From Leucocoprinus leucothites (lineage: Eukaryota > Basidiomycota > Agaricomycetes > Agaricales > Agaricaceae): a stretch of DNA of 64,000 nucleotides. The notes under the pieces were generated by a model, which was given only the letters and a program-made list of their open reading frames with translations, did no database searches and was not told where the DNA came from. Shown here piece after piece: positions 21,786-33,002 of the stretch. Made by a program: the position numbers and the translations under genes. Location of the stretch: NCBI GenBank assembly GCA_013368445.1, contig JAACJO010000006.1, forward strand, positions 1 to 64,000. Direction: 5' to 3'. Numbering within the stretch: the stretch's first letter is position 1; each line of letters opens with the position of its first letter.

Positions 21786-23555
21786 TGTTCTGTTGCAGCT
21801 ATAGATCACTCATCTTCTTCTGCTGTTGTATCAATTATTGCTGTTTCAGCAATAATAGACTCTGCTTCATCCACATTCCTGGATTGAGGTCCCTTATTGT
21901 CTGGGACTTCTGTGTAGGCTGCACACAGATATGATTTTTTATTAGGGTACTCATTAGCATAAAGAGGTCTCCTGCAACTATAGCAAGGTATATATTTGCT
22001 CCCTGCCTTCTTTCTATTTGTCATTATGGGAGCTCAATTCGCATTTTGGTTGGGTTTAGATGATCCAACCTTCAGATTCATTTCTTTACTAGGTCCATCA
22101 TTTGGTGGATGATTGTGTGGGGATTATTTTGATTTTGAAAAATGAAGCTCCTTTGATGAAATGGAAGTTTGTCCTTTGATGAACTTTCTTGGCATGAAGG
22201 CAGTCAACTTGTGTTCCAAGCCTTTTGGGTTCCAAGGTCTAGCATTGTGCATTAATGGTTCAATGCTCTTACTATTGTCAAGGGCTTTCTGATAGAAAGC
22301 TGTGGTTTTCCATCTTGTTTCATACAAGATGGCATATGACATGAACTCTTCTAACAAATGGACTTCTGGGGAGAGTCCATTATAGAATAGCATATCTGTT
22401 TTCATGTCTTGAGGTATTCCTTCTAGGAATACTTCCACTAGCATATAATCATCAGGGTGCACAGTCATATACTGTGCACTATCCATAATGGCATCATAGT
22501 ATTCTTAGACTCCTATGCAGGAGTCATAACAGATTCTCTTGAGGCCCTCTTGGGCATCATGCATGATTGTTGGCAGTACGAAGCAATTATACAAAGTGCA
22601 GGTTGCCTCTTCAAATGTCCAATGTATTTTAGTACAGTTGACATTTATAACATGTCATATATACATTTTCTTGGCCTCTCCACCTAGATGGTATTGGAGG
22701 GTCAATAAGCGGAGTCTGTCTCTAGCAGGCTCAGTTCCTCCTAGACCCTTCAAAGAGAGGTCTATGCAGACAGCTGACATGAAGTTTTCAAGATCACTAA
22801 ACTTCAAGCTCCCCCAATAAGGCTCTATTGCCTTATCACTAGGGAGTTTATTATTCAACAACTTATAGTCTGTCGGAAATAGGAATGATTGATATAAATA
22901 CTCTCATACAATCGATTTTAATTGTTTGTGCATCTGAGAGTTATGTGATTTTAGAGTCTGATTGACTCCAGGGGACTGAACAGCCATGGGTCATTCAGTT
23001 ATTAAAGAGTATCCTCTTTTCCTTCACATGTTTGGGGTGTATACCTCACTTGGCTCTGGAGATGGCTGTCTGCCAACTTGTACCATCAAGGGAGTAGTTT
23101 TAATCTCTGATGTGTTGATAATTGACTGTAAAGTCAATTGTCTTGGCCTCAATGGCTTTTTCCCTTTGTTGTCTGTGGTAGGTTTCAATCTACCATGGTT
23201 GGTGGGTTTAACACTGTTGAACTCAATTTCTTGGTCAGAAATTTCGGAGGTCCCCTTAGTACAGAGATCCTTGTTTCACATCCTCTGGTAGCTCACACAA
23301 TTGCTGAGTTCACACTGCCACTCTTGATGATAGGCTCCTCATCTGCCAACTTCAACAAAGGGGTTTGATGGGGAAGTTAGGTGAGGGGATGGTTCCTCCT
23401 TGTCATCATCATCCTGTCATTGTTGTTGAATCTGGCAGAGTACTTAGAGGTACTCTACACTACTTGAGGTGTGGGTTGAGCAGGTGTTTGTTGAGGAACC
23501 CTCTGATTCAAGAGAGTTATTATGGCCATTTGTTGTTCAACCCATTTGGCATACA
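21786..23555 (-). pseudogene. Gypsy-B gag: capsid region and cysteine motif
   Basis: The minus-strand frame starts at the Gypsy-C insertion point (AKWVEQQMA). It runs through a Pro-rich stretch, a capsid-type block (FMSAVCIDLSLKG; LQYHLGGEAKK; then MTVHPDDYMLVEVFLEGIP, about 22430) and ends with a cysteine motif (YIPCYSCRRPL...YLCAAY, about 21970-21910) in the place of a nucleocapsid knuckle. Several stops are present. Gag would form the particle that packages element RNA. Confidence 0.7.
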
Positions 23556-24160
23556 TGTTAAGAACTAGGTTACTAAAGGACGCAGGACAGAGCCGATGTT
23601 CAAGACCAGGTGTCTAGGACAGAAGAGCAGAGATGACTGATCCAGTCGATGAACATGGGAGCAGGTCTTGGCCTCAACTTATATGTTGTGCCACTACTGA
23701 TGCTGACCTGGATTTCAGAGAGGGATAGAGATGGGAGGGTAAGGAGAGAGCAGAGGTCAGACAAGGTAGTAACACATGACTTAGTTGATTATCAGACTGA
23801 AGAGTACAGTACAAGTTTGACTACTTATATACGATACAGTGGATAGGGTTGGGTACTAACAAAACAAAGATATTGCAGAAAAAGGATAAGAGCAGAATTA
23901 TTGTCCAACATTTCAGAAAGGCTAGAAGATAAGAATATCCGAGACATCAGAAGGGAACTAAAAATGACAAGGGGAATGGAACATGACATGACATGGGAAA
24001 GTCTGAATGCAATGCACAAGAAGACACAGGGCAAAGAAGAAGAGTGGAGCAAATGAAGTGGAAGTGAGCTGATGCAATGAGACAGAAACCAAAGCCTGTG
24101 TAAAAAGATTCTAAGTAAGATATTGCCAGCCAGGCCAATCAGGAGGATTGGGTCATGACA
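23556..24160 (-). repeat. Gypsy-C 3' LTR
   Basis: 605 bp, near-identical to 31205-31809; left flank ATACA. Differences are largely CG versus TG/CA, for example GGACGCAGG against GGACATGGG. Confidence 0.95.
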
Positions 24161-24289
24161 GTATTCCCCCGTTAGGGCTGAGCTCTTGAAGCCCCATGAC
24201 CTGATCATGGGAATCAATTTCAAACTCCATATAAATTCTGCTGTACAAAAAATTTAAACTTTTTTCCCTCTTAACCTCCTTCATATACT
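24161..24289 (+). promoter_or_regulatory. putative promoter of the antisense ORF
   Basis: A TATA-like box TATAAAT (24230-24236) lies about 60 bp before the ATG at 24290, followed by a pyrimidine-rich leader (CTTTTTTCCCTCTTAACCTCC). This is the usual look of a fungal core promoter. The minus-strand polypurine tract of Gypsy-C overlaps the left edge. Function is inferred. Confidence 0.45.
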
Positions 24290-25548
24290 ATGGCATCTAA
24301 CTCTCAGACCCAAGTGGCGGATCTGCTCTCAGACATCAACCCAGATGAGGTGCTCACCTTGATGGAGGAAGAACATTGGCTGGAGCAGGCTGCAGAGGAG
24401 GAGAGGAGATGGAAGGCTGAAGAGGAGTGAGAGAAAAAGAGGGAGAAGTCGAGGAAGTTGAAGGAGGCCAAGGAGGCAGAAAGGAAAAGGGCTGAGGAGG
24501 AAGAGCAGAAATGAAGAGAAGAAGAGGAGAGGTGATGGCAAGAAGAAACAGCGGCAAAGGAGAAGGAAGAGAAGGAAAAGAAAGAGAAGGAGGAGAAGGA
24601 GAGGAAGGAGAGAGAAGAGAAGCAGAAGGGCAAAGGAAAGGAGAAGGTGAGGGGAGCCACTCCTGGGAAGTGGAAGGCAGATACAGAGATGGGTCCTGCA
24701 GCTAAGAAGGCCAAAACAAATATGCCCACAATGGGCACAAGAGATCTCCCACCTCCGAGGGCTGCTGCAGCCAATGTCAGAAAAAACATTATCTGAGGGC
24801 CTACTCCAGGTCCCTCATGAGTTTCTACTAGTAACGGCAGATCATACATGCCTAATCATGACTTGGATGTCAAGATTGAGGAGTCCCCCAAGAAGAAACG
24901 GGGAAACTAAGATAACAAGGGGAGGAAGGTCAAGATGGGGGGACAGAATGAATGCAGGCAGTGCTGGCAGCTGGGGAAGAACTGCAAAGTGCAATCAGAT
25001 AAGTAAGTTTTGTCTCTTCAACCGGCATTGACACATGTCTAACAGAACTTCATAGTAACAAGTTCATGTGTGAGGCCTGCAACAGCTCAAAGCAACATTG
25101 CAAATTTCCATCTGAGGTAGACAAGGTGCCTCACAAACAGACACACAATTTGATTGTCAAGATATGCATGACTCAGACAATCATGACTGAGTTGGTGGCA
25201 GAGGTGTGCAAGTTGCAAGCTGAGCTTGGTGGTTGGCAGGAGTGGGTGATGAAATTGATGCAAAGGGGAAATGAGCAGTGGCACAAATTGGTGGAGGAAT
25301 TCAAGGTGTTTTTTGAATGCTGTATGTGGTAAGGTTTGTTGATGAGCGACAACACATATGAGAAGGCTAAGGAGCAGGAGGAGGAGGAGTGGAAGAAGAA
25401 GGCAGCTGTGGGGACAACATTGGGTGGAGAATTGTCGGAAGCTGTGGCATTGGGGTCAGGTCTTTCCAAGGAAGCTGAGGGAGATGAGGGAGGTGATGGA
25501 GAAGAGGAGGATAATGGAGAGGGTGCAGGTGAGAGTGGGAAAGAGTGA
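24290..25548 (+). pseudogene. antisense ORF in Gypsy-C with Zn2Cys6-like motif
   Basis: Opposite in strand to the element. The first exon (24290-25002) encodes a short acidic start, a long Glu/Lys/Arg-rich coiled-coil-like region (residues about 25-120) and a Lys/Pro-rich linker. It is joined to exon 2 by a 53-bp intron, 25003-25055 (GTAAGT...CATAG). Across the junction the cysteines read C-X2-C-X6-C-X10-C-X2-C-X6-C, the spacing of a fungal Zn2Cys6 cluster. Exon 2 adds a helical region and an acidic, Gly/Glu-rich tail. Five TGA stops (24428, 24512, 24533, 24794, 24818) sit where CGA is plausible, plus TAA at 24908 and 25330. It ends converging on pol. The lack of the usual basic residues leaves DNA binding unproven. 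Confidence 0.65.
25003..25055 (+). other. intron within the antisense cysteine motif
   Basis: Starts GTAAGT and ends CATAG; removal keeps the frame and brings the two cysteine triplets to Zn2Cys6 spacing. A CTAAC branch-like sequence lies at about 25039-25043. Confidence 0.6.
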
Positions 25549-25889
25549 TTAGCCTATTTGTCAATCTGGGTCACCTTGTTGGACTTCGTGTATCTCAATG
25601 TATTTTGGACTTGTGCTTTGTTGATAGCTGCTTATGTGATACCCATTCCTGTGCCTAACAGTTGAGAATGATCCTAAGGTAGAAATTGGGTAAGAAAAAA
25701 TAAAAAATGTAAATTTATAAGTCCAAGTAGTTGAACAGGATATACAAGATGAAGAAAGAAGTTATTCTGGAGAGAAGAGAAGAGATGAAAAGAATAGCAC
25801 AAGCTGATATGGAGTCTAGGATAGTGGAAGTGGACCAGGCTTGTCAGGATAAGCAGTGTGGAAATCAGTGATAAGTTCAGCCATGTGTG
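25549..25889. other. spacer between convergent antisense ORF and pol end
   Basis: No frame continues from either side. It contains A-rich sequence (about 25690-25715) that could serve as 3' processing region for either transcript. Confidence 0.4.
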
Positions 25890-27270
25890 CTAGCTTGCAG
25901 GTAGCCAGAATTCTTCTTCAGTATCCTCATAACCCAACCAAAAGACCTTGTATAGAAGTTTACAAGCATGACAGCAATCGATTTTAGAATCAACAATGCG
26001 GTCAATTTTATATTCTGGTTCACCATCAATGATGACAGGTGCAGGAGCCAGTTCTATATGATCAGGAAATATGTTAGGTGTAGACAGTTCAAGCATGGAC
26101 ACATGGAAGACTGGGTAAACAGCACACATGGAATCAGGAAGGCAGAGGGTGAATGAGTGTGAACCAGGCTGAGCAATGATTTTGTATGGACCGAGGTAAC
26201 ATTTGGAAAGCTTCTTGGAGGGGTGAGTGGTGCAGAAGAACTGAGCTTTCATGAAGACTTTCTGGCCAATCTGGAAGTCAGGAGCTGGTAACCATCTTGC
26301 ATCCACAGATTGTTGATACTGTTTCTGCACCTTGGATATCTCAGCTTTGAGTGTGGTGTGTAGGTTGTTGAGATCAACTGCGAAGTTGTGGGCACAGGCC
26401 GATGTGATTTCACACTCCAGATAGACTGTGAGATTGGGGTGGTAACCCTTATTGGTGAAGAAGGGAGAGATTCTGGTGGTAGCACTGGGGGTGTTGTTAT
26501 AGGTGAATTTTGTGAGTGGGAGGAGGTTGGACCAGTTGTCTTGCTGGTAATTGCAGTAGATGCAAAGATATTGCTCTAATGTCTGGTTGGTACATTCCAT
26601 CTGTCCGTCACCTTCAGGGTGATAACCTGAAGTGAAATGTAGGTGCATTTCCAAAGCCTTGCCAAGGGATCAGAAGAAGTGGGATACAAACTCTGAACTG
26701 TGATTGGATGTGATATGAGAGGGAACACCATGCTTAGAGAATATATGAATGATGAAGAGCCAAGCCAGTTCTGTAGAAGTAATGGTGTCATGGGTCAGAA
26801 TGAAGATAGCCTGTTTTGAGAGTTGGTCAATGACTACAAGGATAGAGTCAAAGCCAGAAGAGGTCAGGAGTTTGTCAATGAAGTCCATAGAGATCAAGTT
26901 CCAAGGGCGTGTGGGAATAGGAAGTTGCTTGAGATTTCCATAGGGCTTATGATGCTGAGATTTGGATCATGTACAAGTGATGCATAATTTGCAGAAATCC
27001 TTGACCTTGGATTGGATATTCAGCCAAGTGTACTTGCATTGGATGAGCTCCAGAGTCTTGTTCTGTCTGAAATGGCCAGAGAGGATGTGATTGTACTTAT
27101 ACTGAAGGACTTGGAGTCAAAGATTGTTGATGTCAGGTATGTAGATTCTGCCATTGAGCCTTAGGAAGCCAGTGGAGTCAACCAACCAGCAACCTTCAGG
27201 TGAGGAAATGTGGGTAGATGTGATTGGATCCTGTGGAAGCGAGGTGAGGATGTTGGAGTGGAGGTTTTCA
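25890..27270 (-). pseudogene. Gypsy-C integrase with chromodomain
   Basis: Minus strand. The zinc-binding end (CKLCITCT, near 26990) is followed by the core with MDFIDKLL and VVIDQLSKQAIF. The second Asp site reads ITSNHSSEF, with Asn where Asp is expected. Then HPEGDGQMECTNQTLEQYL carries the Glu. The GPY/F module (YLGPYKIIAQP; YPVFHVSMLE) leads to a chromodomain (YKIDRIVDSK...LYKVFWLGYEDTEEEFW, about 26020-25900). The chromodomain would target insertion to modified histones, as known for chromoviruses. Stops near 27120, 26960 and 26660 disrupt it. Confidence 0.8.
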
Positions 27271-29090
27271 AGATCTAATATGGTGGCTGCACAAAGGGAA
27301 GGGGTGGAAAAATATGTAGCTCAAACGGAAGCTGAGAGTTGTTCATATGTGAAGACAGGTTGGAAATTGTGTGGATTGACTGAAGCGTAGCCTTTATTCT
27401 CCCCTTTAGGGTAGATGTCCCATTGTCTAGTGAGAGCATCAAGTTTTGTTCTGAGTTGGCTGGGTCAGAAATGGATAATGAGGTTGAACTAAGAGAGGAA
27501 CTCAGACTAGTGAGCCTGTTAATGGGTGAGGATCTTGGTGGTGCAGAAGTATTCAAGATTTTTGTGATTGGTAACCACATCAATAGGGAGAGAGGCCCCT
27601 TCAAGGTAATGCTGCCAGATGTGGAAAGCCTCAAAGATAGCTAGGAGCTCCTTGTCATGAGTATCATAGTTGGACTCAGCTATGTTGAAGGTGTGGGAAT
27701 GGAAGGCAATAGGATGAACTTCATTGTCATCCATCACAATGGACAGGATGGTAGCTAGGGCATAATCAGAGGCATCAGTCTCAATGATAATCTGGGAGTT
27801 GGGGATCCAATGAGTGAGGATGGGGGCTGTGGTGAACACTTCCTTGAGAGAGTTGAAGGCTTCTTGACATTTGTTGTTGAAGTTCCACTTAGCCGATTTG
27901 CAGGTCAGGTGTGTAAGTGGAATGATGATGTCAGAGTAGTTGTAGATGAAGCGTCTGTAGAAGTTTGCAAAGCCTAGGAAGGACTGTATATCCTTGACCT
28001 TCTTAGGTTTGGGCCACTCTTGGATAACCTTGATTTTGTCTTCTGACATTTTGAGACCAGCTGGAGAGAGGATGTATCCGAGGTACTTGACAGAGTTGGA
28101 ATGGAATTTGCACTTATCCACTTTAGCATATAGGCCATGCTTGCAGAGCTGCTTGAGGACATCTCAAACATGTTTCTTATGTGTGTTGAGATCATCAGAG
28201 TAGATAAGGATACCATCAAGATAGACTGTCATGCAGATATCAAGGAGATCAGAAAAGATGTCATTTATAAACTGCTGGAAGGCTGCAGGTGCATTTGGTC
28301 AGACCAAATGGCATGACAAGCCACTCGAAGGAGCCATAGCAGGTCCTGAAGGCTGTCTTCTATTTGTCACCTTCAGTGATGCAGACAAGATGATAGGCAT
28401 GGTGGAGGTCAATCTTGCTGTGAATGCGGGCTTTGTGGGGAGAGTCAAGAAGGTCAGAAATGAGCAGAAGTGGATAATGATCCTTTTTGGTAAGCCAATT
28501 GAGCCCATGGAAGTTGACACAAAGTCAAAGTGAACTGTCTTTCTTCCAAATGAAGAGAACAGGTGCACCATGAGGTGAAGAAGTGGGACAGATAAATCCA
28601 ATGTTGATGTGCTTGTTGATGAACTCACAGAGAGTCTCAAGCTTGGATGGAGAAAGGAAGTAAATGGTGCCAATGGGAGGTTGAGCACCCTCTTCTAGGT
28701 TGATCTTGAGGTCATAGGGGCAATATGGGGTGAGCATATTAGCATGAGCCTTGCTGAAGATGTCAGCAAATTCATGATATTCACTGGGCACATTAGAGAG
28801 GTCTGCTGACTTGTCAGAGACACAAGCCAAGGCAGCGGAAGCAGATGTCATGTTCAAATTGAGATGGAAGTTTACTGAGCCAGGAAGACGTGAAGTGTGA
28901 ATAAAAGCAGGAGTGTTGATGAGGGAAATGTGAGGATGTGCAGGAACAGAATCAGAAGTGGATGAAGGGGTCCCAGATGGTGATGAATCCAGAGGAAGAG
29001 CATCAGCCATCAGGCTAGGATTGGGTGACAATGCAGAAACTGCTGTAGAAGTGGATGCGATATGAACAGAAGGGGCAGGAGTATCTGGCA
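27271..29090 (-). pseudogene. Gypsy-C reverse transcriptase and RNase H
   Basis: Minus strand. A linker with DIFSKAHANMLTPYCPYD precedes the RT. Palm motifs are recognisable, but the catalytic box reads YLDGILIYS (about 28212-28224), where YLDD is expected. Then come the connection domain (FLGFANFYRRFI, about 27960) and RNase H (IIIETDASDYALATILS; YDTHDKELLAI). Frameshifts occur near 28300 and 28130. It cannot polymerise DNA as it stands. Confidence 0.8.
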
Positions 29091-29099
29091 AATATGATT

Positions 29100-29610
29100 A
29101 GAATGTAATACTGCTCAAAGCCCAGTCAATCAATGGATTGTAGTGGGTGAGCCAGTTGTGCCCAAGAACCACAGAGCAGGAAGAATCGAGCTGGGTAACA
29201 TACAAGTCAAGGGTCATAGATTCACCACTAGGAAAGGTAATAGGCAAGTTCACTAACTCAGTAATATAACTATTCAACGATCCATCAAATAGGCAAAGCT
29301 TGATTGGAGGGATAGGAGAGGTTGGAAGAGAATGGGTGCAAGTGAAATCAGAATCAATAAAGCAATGAGTAGAGCCAGAGTTGATGAGAGCACTGAAAGG
29401 GAGCCATTGGATATTATTGGATGCACAAATTAAAGAAGAGGAAAGTGAAACAGAAAGGGAATTGGGATCAGAAAGAGCGGATGCATTGAGGTGCAGGAGA
29501 CTCTCTGGTGCACAGATAAGCTCAATGTGACCCTCAGTCTGTGCAGACTCCTGAGGGCCACTCCCTATTTTTCTGAACTCTTTTCAGAGTCCTTGGCGGG
29601 AGCTGCTTTG
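29100..29610 (-). pseudogene. Gypsy-C aspartic protease
   Basis: Minus-strand frame with [12 protein letters not shown] (about 29390-29360), where the active-site Asp of DSG is Asn. An ATCGAC to ATCAAC change would account for this. Downstream [17 protein letters not shown] is the typical second half of fungal Gypsy proteases. It would have cut Gag-Pol. Confidence 0.7.
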
Positions 29611-29633
29611 ACCTTGTGGATCTTGGCCCTGTT

Positions 29634-31140
29634 CTACTTCCTGTGGCATTGGTCGACCTTGTAATATTTACCACTGCAGAACAAGCAGAGGTCTTCATCA
29701 ATATGGCATTTGCATTCTTCAGGAGTCAATTTACCATCCTTGCCTAGCTTGTTGGAAATATCCAGTTTTGCGGGGTGGGTTGAGGAGCATTGCTGGTTAG
29801 AGGTGGATGGAGTGGGGGTAGCAGATTTGGAGGGGGACTGAGAGGTATTGTGACTGTTGTTGCTGCTGCTGTTGTTGTTGTTGCTGTTGTTGTTGCCCTG
29901 ATTAAAGTTAGATGGTTGTGATGAAGAGCCATACTGGGGATTAGGCTGAGGGTTATTTGAGGAGTTGGAGGGTTTGGATTGCTTGTACTCAGCAAGATCC
30001 TTTTCTGTGGCATGGGCATGGGCTTGTTCATGATTGTGTTCCCAATAGTGACCATCAATGAGCATAGCCGTATGGAGCATCTCCTGGAAGGTGTTGGGTT
30101 TACCCTATTCATGGACACTGATAGTGTCCTGAATACGATTAGGAAGACCCTTATAGTAGCAATGGCAGAGGACCTCATCACCCCAGCTGAGCTGTGCAGT
30201 ATACTTCATGAAGTCAATGTTGTAAGTGGTGATCTTATTGCCTGATTTTATCTGCTGGTTATCAAGAAGTTCAGCCACTTCTGACTTTGGGTTGGCAACC
30301 CCAAAGTGTGTGTGGAGCTCACAGGTAAAAGCATCCCAATCTATGATCCAATCATGGAAGACACCTTGCTCCTCCTGAGTGAGGGCAACCTCGAACTGGT
30401 CTAGAGCTACACCGGTAAGGTAGGTCATTGCAAAGTTGACCTTTTGGCTATCCTCCTGGAACTGGGTCAGGTTGGTGCAGAAATAGAGATGACATTGGAT
30501 GAGGAAGGTGTTGAGTTTGTCTGGGTCTGTTCTGCTGAACGTATCTGGAAGGTGAGCTTTATTAACAGAAGCTGTATTAGGCTAAGGACAATTATCAAGG
30601 TTGTTAGTGAGCCAAGACAATGCATTGGCTAAGTGACCCTCAAAATGATTGTGATGATGCAGGCAAGTTGGAGGAGGTGGTGGAGGATGAGTCATTGTTG
30701 TCTGGGTTATTATCAGGGTTGTCAGGATCCTCGGGACTACTGAGGTGGTCTTCAATGTCCTCCCAATTGTCATTCTCATTATCCTGGTGGGGAGGATCAA
30801 CATAGTCTAGACCATCCTCATCACCTGGTTCTGAAGGACCAGATGGATCCTGATTGGGTGGCATACTGCCAGGAGGTGCAGGAGTACTAGGAGGATGAGT
30901 GTCATGATGGTAAGGCAACAGATGAGTAGGATGAGGGATTTGAGAGGGTTGGGGAGTTGAGGGCAAATTGGGATTTAGACAATGTGAATGGTGGATCTGA
31001 CTAGGAATACAATTGTTTCCCAAGCTGCAAGTGGAGCTTTCAGCTGGGGTAGCAGGGACAGAGTTGGAGTGTTTTGGCTCCTGAGTGGTGGAAGTGGTGG
31101 CAGCAGGCTGATGCCATACTGTGGTGTGGGTGTTTGCCAT
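29634..31140 (-). pseudogene. Gypsy-C gag
   Basis: Minus strand, ATG at 31140. The N-terminus is Pro/Thr/Ser-rich with an acidic patch (about 30800-30640). After a frameshift comes the capsid block (GVALDQFEVALTQEE; HDWIIDWDAFTCELHTHFG; MKYTAQLSWGDE), then Asn/Ser-rich low complexity (about 29930-29830, NNSNNNNSSSNN). It ends in a degenerate knuckle (LCLFCSGKYYKVDQC) in which the His is replaced by Tyr. Stops near 30105 and 30600. Confidence 0.75.
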
Positions 31141-31204
31141 GACAAAGACAAGAGAAGGGAACAGAGGGATGATGTGACAGTAGTGAGGCAAAGTCTGATA
31201 ATAC

Positions 31205-31809
31205 TGTCAAGAACTGGGTTACTAAAGGACATGGGACAGAACCAATGTTCAAGACCAGGTGTCTAGGACAGAGGAGCAGAGATGACTGATCCAGTCAATG
31301 AACACAGGAGTGGGTCTTGGCCTCAACTTATATGTTGTGTCACTACTGATGCTGACCTGGATTTCGGAGATGGATAGAGATGGGAGGGCAAGGAGAGAGC
31401 AGAGGTCAGACAAGGTAGTAACACATGACTTAGTTGATTATCAGACTGAAGAGTACAGTACAAGTTTGACTACTTATATACGATACAGTGGATAGGGTTG
31501 GGTACTAACAAAACAAAGATATTGCAGAAAAAGGATAAGAGCAGAATTATTGCCCAACATTTCAGAAAGGCTAGAAGATAAGAATATCCGAGACATCAGA
31601 AGGGAACTAAAAATGACAAGGGGAATGGAACATGATATGACATGGGAAAGTCTGAATACAATGCACAAGAAGACACAGGGCAAAGAAGAAGAGTGGAGCA
31701 AATGAAGTGGAAGTGAGCTGATGCAATGAGACAGAAACCAAAGCCTGCATAAAAAGATTCTAAGTAAGATATTGCCAGCCAGGCTGATTGGGAGGATTGG
31801 GTCATGACA
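31205..31809 (-). repeat. Gypsy-C 5' LTR
   Basis: 605 bp, pairs with 23556-24160; right flank ATACA equals the left flank of the other LTR. Confidence 0.95.
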
Positions 31810-31814
31810 ATACA

Positions 31815-32622
31815 ACAGATTGGATTCAATCCAATTTCAAGGTTGGAATACTGTGGTTAGCTCATGAGCTAATGTGATGTTGTTGATTGTTTCCTCCTGT
31901 GGGAGTACACTCTCATACTTGGATCCATGCTCCAAGTCTTCTGCAAATGGCATGTCCCCTTTGCCAGTAGGTGCATAGTTTGGTAATCCATGTACCTCCT
32001 CTAGCATGGTAGCATATTCCTGGAATATTTGAGTAGGAATCTGGCAGTATACCAGATTCATAGGAGTGGAAGGATGTTCCCCTTCATCCAATTCTTGATT
32101 GCTTGCATCCTCTTTTAAGTGGACGCATTTGTATACCAATTTTTGTATGTTGCATACAACTACAAAATCATACACAGATTTTTTTATGCCTTCTTTAGAG
32201 GCATTACCTCCCAACACCTCTAATGCAATCTCCTCTGCATAGTTGAGGAGTTCATTTCTGTGGTATGACAGTATTTGGCTGGCCTCAAATATGAGGTCTA
32301 CCTTTTTTCTCATACTATATAGGTTGTTTCCTATGATAGAATTGACTTCTGAGGGAGTTAATCCCTCAGCACTTGCTTCATAGTTTCCATCATGTCTTCA
32401 ATGTGATGGTTGGGTTCCAACAGGTGTGGGTTCACCCCTCTGATGGGTGTTTTGGTTGGATGACTCAGCACTGTCAGACCCTTGCCACTGATGTCTAGAT
32501 CACTGGTCTTCTCTACCAGTGATGCCAGATCAGCAGGCATCAGCAGTTTGATGGGGTGGCTGGGATGAATTCCTAGCCTCAGCATTGGGTTGATTAGCAC
32601 CCATGTTGCCGTCTGAAGCCAT
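31815..32622 (-). pseudogene. Gypsy-B gag N-terminal part
   Basis: Minus strand, ATG at 32622-32620, 79 bp inside the 5' LTR. A Gln/Asn/Pro-rich start with three stops (one TGA where CGA fits) is followed by an open, helical segment (KKVDLIFEASQILSYHRNE) and an acidic part. It ends at the Gypsy-C insertion, and the next residues are found at 23555. No start codon further upstream is plausible. Confidence 0.65.
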
Positions 32623-32700
32623 TGTTGAATCTTTTTATAGATAGTGTTTGTACATGTTGGTTTATCACCATGTTCAACTTGTTAAGGATGAACTAAAAAG

Positions 32701-32985
32701 TGTAAAGCTGTGCTTTACATTGAGAATGGTGATCTTAGAGTTCACACCAAATAGTTCAGACCCTTTTATAGGTGACTATGTGGTATAAACAAGAAAGATC
32801 AGTTGCTTAATAAGCAACTGTACAGGTGAATATAACAGAATTATTATATAATGTGATCAATTCATTATAAAACACATACAAACATAGATGTGGGTCATTG
32901 ATTAATGACCCAGATTTGAGAGAGATCATAAGATGGTAGTCCAGTATGAACCAGACTACAATGTCCATAGTATAGACTCCTTACA
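32701..32985 (-). repeat. Gypsy-B 5' LTR
   Basis: 285 bp, matches 10332-10616; right flank TCGAT. Confidence 0.92.
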
Positions 32986-33002
32986 TCGATGTTTAGTGTT
33001 GT

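Larger units (their letters stand above)
23556..31809 (-). mobile_element. Gypsy-C: chromodomain Ty3/Gypsy element inserted in Gypsy-B gag
   Basis: 8254 bp between 605-bp LTRs (TGTTAAGAAC/TGTCAAGAAC...GTCATGACA), flanked by identical 5-mers ATACA (23551-23555 and 31810-31814). Coding is on the minus strand: gag, protease, RT, RNase H, integrase, chromodomain. A polypurine tract (AACGGGGGAATAC on the minus strand) abuts the 3' LTR. The 3' interval holds an oppositely transcribed ORF (24290-25548). It keeps more CpG than A and B and has an exact target duplication, so it is probably the youngest of the three Gypsy elements. Confidence 0.95.
10332..32985 (-). mobile_element. Gypsy-B: long Ty3/Gypsy element inserted in Gypsy-A
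   Basis: Bounded by 285-bp LTRs (TGTAAATC...CTTACA in plus orientation). Flanking 5-mers are TTGAT (10327-10331) and TCGAT (32986-32990), a target duplication differing by one CpG-type transition. Coding is on the minus strand. A polypurine tract (AAAAGGGGTG on the minus strand, about 10617-10630) abuts the 3' LTR at 10332-10616. It is interrupted by Gypsy-C, Tc1-A and Tc1-B. Its own sequence is about 11.2 kb, unusually long because of a large ORF downstream of integrase. It interrupts Gypsy-A just after the chromodomain. Confidence 0.9.

Noticed and set aside
24304..24849. 181-codon minus-strand open frame rich in Ser, Phe and Leu
   Set aside because: Complement of the Lys/Glu-rich coiled-coil coding on the plus strand; low-complexity shadow.
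28231..28533. 100-codon plus-strand frame
   Set aside because: Shadow of the Gypsy-C reverse transcriptase.
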